Origin: Ellagibacter isourolithinifaciens
GTDB lineage: Bacteria; Actinomycetota; Coriobacteriia; Coriobacteriales; Eggerthellaceae
Reading direction: 5' to 3'
Assembly: GCF_008831035.1 (NCBI RefSeq)
Contig: NZ_WAJR01000005.1
Location: forward strand, 50,633 to 114,632
Length of the DNA stretch: 64,000 nt
The notes under the pieces are model-generated. The model searched no databases, was not told where the DNA came from, and saw only the letters and a list, made by a program, of their open reading frames with translations. The position numbers were made by a program, and so were the translations under genes. Shown here one piece after another: positions 1-7,154 of this stretch. Position 1 is the first letter of the stretch. Each line of letters opens with the position of its first letter.

Positions 1-2188
1 AGATGTTCTCGCCGCCGCGGATGATCATGTCCTTCAGGCGGCCGGTGGCCACGAAGCAGCCGCGATCGTCGCGCATGAGCAGGTCGCCGGAATGCAGCCA
101 GCCGTCCTCGTCCACCGTCTTGAAGGTGGCGTCGGGCATCTTGTAGTAGCCCTTCATGATGTTGTAGCCGCGCGAGCAGAATTCCCCAACCTCGCCGTTG
201 GGCAGCTCTTCGCCGGTCTCAGGATCGATAATCTTGCACTGGACGTGCGGGAACGCGTAACCGACGGTCTCCGTACGCAGGTCGAGCGGGTCGGTCCAGG
301 CGCTCATCGTGGAACCCGGGGCCGATTCGGTCTGACCGTAGACCGACACGATGCCGGTCATGTTCATCTCGTCGGGCTGAGCGGCGCGCTTCATGAGCTC
401 GGGCGGGCAGCCGGCTCCGGCCATGATGCCCGTGCGCATGTGGCTGAAGTCGGTCTTCTTGTAGTCCTCGTGGTTGAACATCGCGATGAACATCGTGGGA
501 ACGCCGTTGAAGGCGGTGATCTTCTCCTGCGTGATGCAGTGCAGCGACGCCTTGGCGCTGAAGTAGGGCATCGGGCACAAGGTCGCGCCGTGCGTCATGG
601 ACGAGGTCATCGACAGGGTCATGCCGAAGCAGTGGAACATGGGCACGTGGATCATGAAGCGGTCTGCGGTGGACAGGCCCATGCGGTCGCCGATGCACTT
701 GCCGTCGTTCACGACGTTGCGGTGCGTGAGCATAACGCCCTTGGGGAATCCTGTGGTGCCGGAGGTGTACTGCATGTTACAGACGTCGTCGGGACGAACA
801 TCGGCGGCCATGCGCTGGATTTTCTCCAACGGCACGAGCTCGGAGCGCTCCATGGCCTCATCGAAGGTGAGGCAGCCGGGCATCTTGAAGCCGACGGTCA
901 CGACGTTGCGCAGGAAGGGAAGCTTCTTGCAGTGCAGCTGCTCGCCGGGCTTGGCCTCGGCGATCTCGGGGCACAGCTCATTGATGATCTGGCGGTAGTT
1001 GGAATCCAGGGCGCTCTCGACCATGACGAGCGTGTGCGTGTCGGACTGACGCAGCAGGTACTCGGCCTCGTGGATCTTGTAGGCGGTGTTCACCGTGACG
1101 AGCACGGCGCCGATCTTGGTGGCCGCCCAGAAGGTGATGTACCAAGCAGGCACGTTGGTGGCCCAGATGGCGACCTTGCTGCCAGCCTTCACGCCCATGG
1201 AGACAAGCGCGCGGGCGAACTTGTCGACGTCGTCTCGGAACTCCTCGTAGGTGCGCGTGTAGTCGAGCGTCGTGTACTTAAAACAGTACTGATCGGGGAA
1301 GCATTCGACCATCTTGTCGAGCACTTGCGGGAAGGTCAAGTCGATGAGCTCGTCTTTCTTCCACACGTACTCGCCCGTGCCGTCGTGGTTGAGGTAGAGC
1401 GTGCGGCGCTTGCCGCGGGTGTCCTCGAAGCGCTCCATGTAGTTCACGAAGTGCGGGAAGATGACCTCCATGTCGGTGAGGTCGGGCATCCACGCGGGAT
1501 CCCACTCCAGCGACACGTAGCCGTCGTAGTCGATGGAAGACAGCGCGCGCACTACCTCGTCGATAGGCAGCGTTCCCTCGCCGACCAGGTTGAAGCTGCC
1601 GTCGTCGTCGGAATCGCGCATGTGCACGTGCTTGATGTAGGCACCTAAGTTCTTGACCGTCTGTGCGGGGGTCTCGCCGCCTGTGCGGTAGACGTTGTGG
1701 ACATCCCACAAGGTTCCCAAATAGTCGCTGGCGTAGCGGTCCATGATGCCCGCCATGCGCGTGGTGCTGGAGAAGATGCCGCTCGACTCGATCAGCAAGA
1801 CGACGTCGCTGGCTTCCGCATAGGGCACAAGCTCCGCCAGTGCGGCATGGATAGCGTCCTCATCATCGTTTTGCGCCACGACGACGACCCGCTCGACACC
1901 GGCGGCGGCAGCGAGGTCGATAAGGTCTTTGGCGGCCTGGACCTGCTCCTTGCCCGCCGAGATGTCGACGGAGGAATCGAGCGCGGGGATGCACAGCCCC
2001 TTGTCGCGCAGCGCGCGGGCGGTTGCCTGGGTGCTGTAGCGCTCAAGCGGGCCGCCCTTGCCGGTGAAGACGGCGTTGATGATGGGGTTGTGAATCTCGA
2101 TGCCGGAAAAATCCATCTCGAGCGCGGTGCTCACGAGCTCGTCCCAAGAGTGGTCGGCCCAACCGCGGGTGGAAAAGGAAAGCTTCAT
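1..2188 (-). CDS. Fusion: sugar-phosphate isomerase/epimerase-like TIM barrel + acyl-CoA ligase (3' end outside window)
   Basis: One uninterrupted minus-strand frame of 729 codons that continues past base 1. I translated 1202-1682 and 1742-2041 codon by codon and found no stop or shift. Residues about 1-250 look like the xylose-isomerase-like TIM barrel (AP_endonuc_2) family; note the ESSG, WDVHN and HVHMRDSD segments expected to hold metal ligands. Residues about 270 onward are a class I adenylate-forming enzyme: AMP-binding motif YTSGTTGFPKG near residue 475, then GYGQTES-like, WLHSGD and RLKDMIIRGGEN at the window edge. The ligase should activate a carboxylate to an acyl-CoA via acyl-adenylate; substrate unknown. 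Its ATG (2188-2186) overlaps the stop of the upstream gene by one base (TAATG), so the two are translationally coupled. The fusion is unusual; both functions are inferred from domains only. Confidence 0.85.
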   Translation of the reverse strand, partial: MKLSFSTRGWADHSWDELVSTALEMDFSGIEIHNPIINAVFTGKGGPLERYSTQATARALRDKGLCIPALDSSVDISAGKEQVQAAKDLIDLAAAAGVERVVVVAQNDDEDAIHAALAELVPYAEASDVVLLIESSGIFSSTTRMAGIMDRYASDYLGTLWDVHNVYRTGGETPAQTVKNLGAYIKHVHMRDSDDDGSFNLVGEGTLPIDEVVRALSSIDYDGYVSLEWDPAWMPDLTDMEVIFPHFVNYMERFEDTRGKRRTLYLNHDGTGEYVWKKDELIDLTFPQVLDKMVECFPDQYCFKYTTLDYTRTYEEFRDDVDKFARALVSMGVKAGSKVAIWATNVPAWYITFWAATKIGAVLVTVNTAYKIHEAEYLLRQSDTHTLVMVESALDSNYRQIINELCPEIAEAKPGEQLHCKKLPFLRNVVTVGFKMPGCLTFDEAMERSELVPLEKIQRMAADVRPDDVCNMQYTSGTTGFPKGVMLTHRNVVNDGKCIGDRMGLSTADRFMIHVPMFHCFGMTLSMTSSMTHGATLCPMPYFSAKASLHCITQEKITAFNGVPTMFIAMFNHEDYKKTDFSHMRTGIMAGAGCPPELMKRAAQPDEMNMTGIVSVYGQTESAPGSTMSAWTDPLDLRTETVGYAFPHVQCKIIDPETGEELPNGEVGEFCSRGYNIMKGYYKMPDATFKTVDEDGWLHSGDLLMRDDRGCFVATGRLKDMIIRGGENI

Positions 2189-3603
2189 TAGTTCTGCTCC
2201 TCGTAAGCGATCTTGTTGAGCGCGTTGATGTAGGCGCGGATGCTGGACTCTACGATGTCGGTGGAGATGCCGCGACCGGAATAGACCTTGCCGTCAGCGA
2301 TGAGCTTCACGATGGACTCGCCCATGGCCTCGCGGCCCTCGGTGACCGCCTGAATGCGGAAGTCATCGAGCTCGTAGTGCTTGCCCACGACCGACTCGAT
2401 GGACTTAAAGGAGGAGTCGATGGGGCCATCGCCGAGGGAAACCGCCTCGATGACCTCGCCGTCCTTGCGCAGGGAGATGTGGGAGGTCGCCTTGAAGCTC
2501 AAACCGGCGTTGATGACATAGCCCTCGAGGATATAGGTGGGAGGTACCTGCAGGGCAGCGGATGCCACGATGGCGTCGAGCTCGGTCGCGCCCACGCGCT
2601 CCTTATTAGCAGCGATCTTCTTGAAAGCCTCGAACACCGCAGCGGCGTCCTCGTCGGAGAGGCTATAGCCCAGACGCTCGACATACTGCATGACGGTGTC
2701 CTGGTCGTCGCCGGCGGTGAGCACGACCCCCTCGACCGCTTCGGAAACCGAGCCGGTGAACTGGGCCGCTTTGGAGCGGTCCTCGCAGCACAGGCGTGCG
2801 ACCTGGTTCATGGCGCGCTTGAGCTCGGTCACGCGGACGTGGCACTGGGCGTCCAGTGTGTCGGACTTCGCGGCGAGGATCCTTGCCACGTTGTCGAGCG
2901 CGACAACGCCCATTGGGTAGGACGTCGCCTTGACCAGGGAAGCGCCTGCCATGACGCCGGCAACGGCGCAGGCGTCCGCCATGTTGAGGTTATTGCAGCA
3001 CGAAATACCCAGATCGATTCCGGCAAGTTGGGGAGCAGCCTTGAAGAGGTCGCCGATGAACTGGGCGAACTCCTCAGGCAGCATGGAGCCCGCGGCGTCG
3101 CACACGGTCACCGTCTTGGCGCCGGCGCGGGTGACGGCCTCGATAACCTTCGCCAGATAGGCAACGTCAGTGCGGGTGGCGTCGATGGCGACGAACTCGA
3201 CGTCGTCGGTGAGCTTGGCGCACTTGGCAACGGCACGGGCGGCGTCGTCGATGAGCGCGTCTGCCTTCTTGCACTGGATGTATTCCATGGTGGAAGGACT
3301 CACTGCAGCCTCGACCTGCAGGCGGACGCGCTGCGCGCCCTTCGCGGCGCTCCAAACCGCCTCGATACTCTCATCGTCCATCTTCACCGGAACGGCGAGC
3401 GTGCTGTTCTTCACCAGGGAGGCGATCGACTTGATTCGCAGGCTGTCCACCTTTGAGGACTCGATACCCTCGACCTCGATGGCGGCGACGCCGATACGGT
3501 CGAGTATCTTCACGATTTCAAGCTTTTCCTTGAAGGATAGGGAAAGCGCCTTCGAGGCAGCTGCTTCCCTCATCGTGATGTCACTGACGCGTATGTCTCT
3601 CAT
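2188..3603 (-). CDS. Divergent isopropylmalate synthase-like (HMGL/LeuA family) protein
   Basis: 471 aa, with an N-terminal HMGL-like TIM barrel (about 1-290) and a C-terminal LeuA-type dimerisation/regulatory domain (about 350-465, GYVINAG...GRGISTDIVESSIRAY). In true isopropylmalate or homocitrate synthases the metal site is made by an RDGEQ-type motif near the N-terminus and an HxHND motif. Here the first reads ITMREAAAS and the second reads SCCNNLNMA (residues 201-209), so both histidines are gone and the Asp is Glu. The GxGERxGN loop is also absent (SYPMGVVALD). I infer either a changed reaction or a non-catalytic role, not leucine synthesis. SD AGGAG lies upstream of the ATG; the gene is coupled to the isomerase-ligase fusion by a one-base overlap, suggesting one pathway. 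Confidence 0.8.
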   Translation of the reverse strand: MRDIRVSDITMREAAASKALSLSFKEKLEIVKILDRIGVAAIEVEGIESSKVDSLRIKSIASLVKNSTLAVPVKMDDESIEAVWSAAKGAQRVRLQVEAAVSPSTMEYIQCKKADALIDDAARAVAKCAKLTDDVEFVAIDATRTDVAYLAKVIEAVTRAGAKTVTVCDAAGSMLPEEFAQFIGDLFKAAPQLAGIDLGISCCNNLNMADACAVAGVMAGASLVKATSYPMGVVALDNVARILAAKSDTLDAQCHVRVTELKRAMNQVARLCCEDRSKAAQFTGSVSEAVEGVVLTAGDDQDTVMQYVERLGYSLSDEDAAAVFEAFKKIAANKERVGATELDAIVASAALQVPPTYILEGYVINAGLSFKATSHISLRKDGEVIEAVSLGDGPIDSSFKSIESVVGKHYELDDFRIQAVTEGREAMGESIVKLIADGKVYSGRGISTDIVESSIRAYINALNKIAYEEQN

Positions 3604-3977
3604 GTACGACTCCTGACTTATACCAATCGTTCCCTAGGAAGTGCCTGCGGCAATCCCAACCGAAGCGCTCGCGGCCACTCAAACACCTACCTTAGCGCTA
3701 AAGTTTGCATTCTCGCACCTCATGCGCAAGCAAGCGATAAAAACTGCCAATTTTAGCGGTAAACGCCGATTCGCTTCTGCGTTTCTGCAGAACTCGACCT
3801 CAACCTCATCCTGCTCGAAAAGGACGCGCTCGCAGTTTGCGCCGTCACACGCCGAGTCGAATCGCTGCTACGATATCCTTGAGCAGCTCAGGAGGTTCAC
3901 GTAAAGGCGAGGAAGTTAAGCGGCATTTCGCAAGGCGAGAAGCTCAGGGGGGGAGCTCTTCAAGGTAAGGAGGCAAG
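3604..3977. other. Intergenic region between divergent genes
   Basis: About 370 bp lower in GC than the flanks. A short palindrome TTAGCGCTAA lies near 3691. On the minus strand a TGG-TATAAG extended -10-like sequence (3617-3625) sits too close to the LeuA-like start to be certain. No convincing gene is seen. Confidence 0.4.
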
Positions 3978-4028
3978 ATGAAAAAGCTCATGACTGAAGA
4001 AAGCGAGGGGGTAACCGATGATGCTTGA
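3978..4028 (+). CDS. Possible 16-codon upstream ORF overlapping the GNAT start
   Basis: ATG at 3978 is preceded at 7 nt by the strongest Shine-Dalgarno in this stretch (AAGGAGG). It encodes 16 residues (MKKLMTEESEGVTDDA) and stops at TGA 4026-4028, overlapping the first codons of the acetyltransferase frame. Such an arrangement could couple translation of the downstream gene. It may also be chance; no conservation can be checked here. Confidence 0.35.
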   Translation: MKKLMTEESEGVTDDA

Positions 4029-4557
4029 AACCGAGAGATTGCTCTTGCGCCCTTGGAGGGAATCCGATGCCGAAGATCTCTACCGCTATGCCAGCGACCC
4101 AGAGGTTGGTCCTATCGCGGGGTGGCCCGTTCATACGAGCGTCGAGAACAGCCGAGAGATCATCCGCGATGTCTTTTCCGCCGAGGAGACGTACGCGGTG
4201 TGTCTAAAAGAGGACAGGCGGGCCATCGGAAGCATCGGCCTCATTCCGCCTGAGCAGACCCAGGTCGCCGCGCCGCCTACGGAGATGGAGATAGGTTTTT
4301 GGATCGGCGTCCCGTTCTGGGGCCGCGGCTGCATCCCGGAGGCAGTTCGCGAAATTCAACGGCATGCTTTCGAGGACCTTGGCTGCACGGCACTTTGGTG
4401 CGGCTACTACGACGGCAACGGGAAGTCAAAGCGCGTCCAGGAGAAGTGCGGGTTCACCTTCCATCATACCGAGGAAGGCGTCGATTGCCCGCTGGTCGGC
4501 GATGTGCGCACCGAACACTTCACGTATCTGAGTCGGGAGAAATGGAGTCTCCTATAG
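4018..4557 (+). CDS. GNAT family N-acetyltransferase (RimJ/RimL-like)
   Basis: 179 aa, the normal length for the RimJ/RimL branch of GNAT enzymes, which transfer acetyl from acetyl-CoA to an amine (protein N-terminus or small molecule). Begins LETERLLLRPWRESDAEDLY, the family signature, and contains EMEIGFWIGVPFWGRGCIPEA where the acetyl-CoA pyrophosphate loop (GRG) lies, then an NGKSKRVQEKCGF region typical of the C-terminal half. Start ATG 4018 or the adjacent ATG 4021; the SD is weak and the start overlaps a short upstream ORF. Stands alone; substrate cannot be inferred. Confidence 0.85.
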   Translation: MMLETERLLLRPWRESDAEDLYRYASDPEVGPIAGWPVHTSVENSREIIRDVFSAEETYAVCLKEDRRAIGSIGLIPPEQTQVAAPPTEMEIGFWIGVPFWGRGCIPEAVREIQRHAFEDLGCTALWCGYYDGNGKSKRVQEKCGFTFHHTEEGVDCPLVGDVRTEHFTYLSREKWSLL

Positions 4558-4561
4558 GTTC

Positions 4562-4673
4562 TTAACGTTCTTCAGGGGCATCGGGGTGCTCGCGCCACGG
4601 CTTGGCCAGTAGGTCTTCTAATGTCCCTCTTTTGAGACATGGGGTTGCCGAGCTCGTTGGTATTATTTTGCAT
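4562..4673 (-). pseudogene. Possible remnant of a small gene
   Basis: On the minus strand an ATG at 4673 opens MQNNTNELGNPMSQKR; after about 16 codons the coding-like sequence continues in another frame as TLEDLLAKPWREHPDAPEER then TAA at 4562. The second part has a protein-like, charged C-terminal character. A single indel near 4620 would join them. No family recognised; it could be chance. Confidence 0.2.
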
Positions 4674-4717
4674 GTAAAGACCAGCCTAGCTGGGGTCGAC
4701 CAACGGAAGGAGCCGAC

Positions 4718-4990
4718 ATGGGATTCATGGACAACGTCATGGGCAGCTTTAACGACGAGGCTGGGAAAATCAACACCGGAACAGGCCAATATCGCGTTAT
4801 GCAGGTCGTCCTGAGGGAGAAGTTCGTCGGTAAGGGATCGAAGAACTTCGCCGAAATCGAGGAGCTTTGCAACCAGCAGTACGCCGAAGGCTACCGCCTT
4901 CACACGTTCGCGCAGTCGACGGCGGGATCCACCGGCATCGGCGGCGGCGATCGAACCGTGTGCAACCTCGTGTTCGAGCGCATGAACTAG
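4718..4990 (+). CDS. DUF4177-like small protein
   Basis: 90 aa with SD GGAAGGAG 6 nt before ATG. The central part (YRVMQVVLREKF...EIEELCNQQYAEGYRLH...VCNLVFERMN) matches the pattern of DUF4177: a short beta-strand start, a helix with ELLN-like residues, a GW/GY turn and a final strand ending F.R. Function of the family is unknown. No signal peptide or membrane segment. Monocistronic: followed 46 bp later by a strong terminator. Confidence 0.75.
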   Translation: MGFMDNVMGSFNDEAGKINTGTGQYRVMQVVLREKFVGKGSKNFAEIEELCNQQYAEGYRLHTFAQSTAGSTGIGGGDRTVCNLVFERMN

Positions 4991-5035
4991 CACAGGCGCG
5001 CAGGGAAGCTTCGCGTCCCGCACACACAACAGCTT

Positions 5036-5078
5036 GCGCCCCTGAGCGTTCTCGCACGCTCGGGGGCGCATCTTGTTT
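5036..5078 (+). terminator. Intrinsic terminator after the DUF4177-like gene
   Basis: GCGCCCCTGAGCG (5036-5048) and CGCTCGGGGGCGC (5057-5069) form a 13-bp stem with one G-U type pair and an 8-nt loop, followed by ATCTTGTTT. Confidence 0.75.
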
Positions 5079-5101
5079 GCAGCTCGAACCGTCGCGGCGC
5101 G

Positions 5102-5130
5102 TGGACTTGCAAGCGCAGGCATGATATAGT
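5102..5130 (+). promoter_or_regulatory. Promoter of the ade-guaD unit
   Basis: TGGACT (5102-5107), 17-nt spacer, TATAGT (5125-5130) with the extended -10 dinucleotide TG at 5122-5123. Predicted start of transcription near 5137, giving a leader of about 240 nt before the ade start codon. Confidence 0.6.
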
Positions 5131-5136
5131 TCGCCC

Positions 5137-5376
5137 ATGTCGTTAGGCGAAAAGGAGCGTCGAGGCAGTGCATTTCCCCTGCATAGCAACAGGAAAGGCC
5201 CAAACGCCTGCCTCCGTGACCCTCTATTCCCATGGAAAAAGGGGGGAATCGCGCCATCTTCGCGCGGGCCTTCGAGCGACACGATATATTTCACTTGGCG
5301 ATAAGCGCGCAGGGCGAAAAGCTCTGTGCGCTTTTGCGTTTTAGAAGACGAGAGCGGTTACGCGAAAGGAAAGCAC
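5137..5376 (+). promoter_or_regulatory. Long 5' leader with internal terminator: candidate riboswitch or attenuator for adenine deaminase
   Basis: The leader contains a closing stem GAGGCAG/CTGCCTC (about 5163-5211) around smaller hairpins (CCTG/CAGG and GGC/GCC), then at 5303-5342 a terminator. It also contains an ORF whose ATG (5137) lies at the predicted transcription start and whose TAA (5302-5304) lies at the foot of the terminator stem, so a leaderless leader peptide of 55 codons is an alternative. I do not recognise a named riboswitch class; it lacks the purine riboswitch core. Confidence 0.5.
5303..5342 (+). terminator. Terminator inside the ade leader
   Basis: AAGCGCGCAGGGC (5303-5315), loop GAAAA, GCTCTGTGCGCTT (5321-5333): 13 bp with two G-U pairs, followed by TTTGCGTTTT. 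It precedes the ade start at 5377 and therefore would block the operon unless read through. Confidence 0.7.
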
Positions 5377-7146
5377 ATGGACAGGGAACTTCTGAGCGTT
5401 GCAGGTGGAACCAAGCCAGCCGACGTGGTCATCACGGGCGGTCGCATCGTCAACGTCTACACGGGCGAGATCTACGACGGCGGCGTAGCGATTAGCAACC
5501 AAACCATCGCGGCGGTCGGCGACGTCGACTACTGCATCGGCGAGGGCACGCGCACGATCGACGCCGAGGGCGCCTTCATCACCCCGGGCTTCATCGACGG
5601 GCATATCCATCCGGAAAGCTCCGACCTGGCCATCCGTCCCTTCGCGGAAGCTGTGCTCAAGCATGGCACCACCTCCATCATGACCGACTTTCACGAAGTC
5701 GGCGTAGTGTCTGGTCTTCCCGGCATCGAGGCCGTGCTTGAAGAAAACGAGATCACCGACCTCAATCTGTACTTCGTCGTGCCGTCGCACGTGCCCTTCT
5801 CGCCTGCGCTCGAGACGAGCGGCGGTAAGTTCAACCCCGAAATCATCCGCGAAGCGCTGAAGCGACCCGACGCTGTGGGAATCTCCGAATGTGTCGGTCC
5901 CTACGTTCTCGCCGAGCTGCCTGACCTGCTCGAATCGCTCGACGACGTCGCCTCGATGAAGGGCATGACCGCGCAGGGGCACCTCGTCGAGATGAAGGGC
6001 AAGGACCTCAACAAATGCGTCGCCGCCGGCATCTCCACCTGCCACGAGGGGCTTTCCGCCGACGACATCATGGACCGCGCACGCGCGGGTGTCCACGCGA
6101 TGCTGCGCGAGTCCTCCGCCGCTCGCACCCTCTCCGACCAGCTGAAATGCATCGTCGGCAAGGACATCGACACCTCCATGATGAGCATCGTCACCGATGA
6201 CCTGCATTGCTGCGACTTGGCCTCGACGGGGCATCTAGACCATCACCTGAAGCTCGCCCTCGAAGCCGGCGTGCCGTTCGCGAAGGCCATCCAGATGGTC
6301 ACTATCAACGCCGCACGCGCCTTCGAGCTCACCGATATCGGGGCGCTCGCACCTGGAAAGCGCGCCGACGTGAACATCGTCTCGGGCGACACCGCCGAGG
6401 ACTTCCAGGTCGTAAGCGTCTTCTCGCGCGGCAAGCAAGTCGTCGACCACGGCGAGCTGCTCGTCCACTACGAGCCCGCCACTCATGACCCCTGCCTGCT
6501 CAACACCACGAAGCTCTTGAACCCCATCACGCCCGACAGCTTCAAGATCGCTGCCCCCGAAGGCGCCAAGCGCGTGAAAGTGACCTGCATGGACACGCTC
6601 CCGTGGATCCCCGTCACGCAGCCGCGCGAGGTTGAGCTTGAGTGCAAGGACGGCTACGTGGCCTGCGACGTTTCCCAAGACGTCCTCTACATCGCACAGG
6701 TCGAGCGCTACGGCATAAACGGCAACGTCGGCCGCGCGTTCATGGGCGGATTCCACATGACGAGCGGCGCCATCGCCTCCTCGGTCGGGCATGACAACCA
6801 CAACGTGATTGTCATGGGCACGAACTTCGAGGACATGGCAGTCGCTGTGAACCACATAATCGAGATCGGCGGCGGGCAGTGCCTGGTTGACGGCGGGGAA
6901 GTCATCGAGTGCGTGGAATACCCCATCTGCGGCCTGCTCTCCGATCTCTCTTGCGAGGAGCTCGCCGCGCGGAAGAGCGCCCTCAACGCCGCCTGCGCCG
7001 AGCGCGGCTGCATCATCTCCATCCCGTTCATGTTCCTCTCCTTCATCTGCCTCGCGGCGCTGCCCGCGTACGCCATCACCGACCACGGCTTCATCAACGT
7101 GATGACGCTGCAGATCGAAGACCCCATCAAGGGCGTCGTGGAATAG
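5377..7146 (+). CDS. ade: Adenine deaminase
   Basis: 589 aa, normal for the two-domain AdeC family that hydrolyses adenine to hypoxanthine and ammonia. N-terminal amidohydrolase with ADVVITGGRIVNV, FITPGFIDGHIHPESS (metal ligands HxH), TTSIMTDFHEVGVV, GHLVEMKGKDL, CHEGLSADDIMDRARAG and VTDDLHCCDL; the C-terminal part ending in FLSFICLAALPAYAITDHG is the family-specific domain. ATG 5377 has SD AAAGGAAAG; the in-frame ATG at 5326 lies inside the leader terminator and is rejected. Eight bases separate it from guaD, so the pair forms a purine salvage or degradation unit, likely controlled by the leader terminator. Confidence 0.93.
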   Translation: MDRELLSVAGGTKPADVVITGGRIVNVYTGEIYDGGVAISNQTIAAVGDVDYCIGEGTRTIDAEGAFITPGFIDGHIHPESSDLAIRPFAEAVLKHGTTSIMTDFHEVGVVSGLPGIEAVLEENEITDLNLYFVVPSHVPFSPALETSGGKFNPEIIREALKRPDAVGISECVGPYVLAELPDLLESLDDVASMKGMTAQGHLVEMKGKDLNKCVAAGISTCHEGLSADDIMDRARAGVHAMLRESSAARTLSDQLKCIVGKDIDTSMMSIVTDDLHCCDLASTGHLDHHLKLALEAGVPFAKAIQMVTINAARAFELTDIGALAPGKRADVNIVSGDTAEDFQVVSVFSRGKQVVDHGELLVHYEPATHDPCLLNTTKLLNPITPDSFKIAAPEGAKRVKVTCMDTLPWIPVTQPREVELECKDGYVACDVSQDVLYIAQVERYGINGNVGRAFMGGFHMTSGAIASSVGHDNHNVIVMGTNFEDMAVAVNHIIEIGGGQCLVDGGEVIECVEYPICGLLSDLSCEELAARKSALNAACAERGCIISIPFMFLSFICLAALPAYAITDHGFINVMTLQIEDPIKGVVE

Positions 7147-7154
7147 GACGCGCG

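Noticed and set aside
92..1648. Long plus-strand open frame of 518 codons
   Set aside because: It lies exactly antisense to the isomerase-ligase fusion, which has clear domain motifs; the plus frame has a His/Gly/Val/Arg-rich composition typical of the mirror of a GC-rich gene.
5137..5300. Known riboswitch classes (purine, TPP, cobalamin, SAM, ZTP, molybdenum cofactor) in the ade leader
   Set aside because: I could not match the conserved core of any of these; only secondary structure and a terminator are supported.
5326..5376. Earlier in-frame ATG for adenine deaminase
   Set aside because: It lies inside the terminator hairpin and has no SD; the ATG at 5377 has SD AAAGGAAAG.
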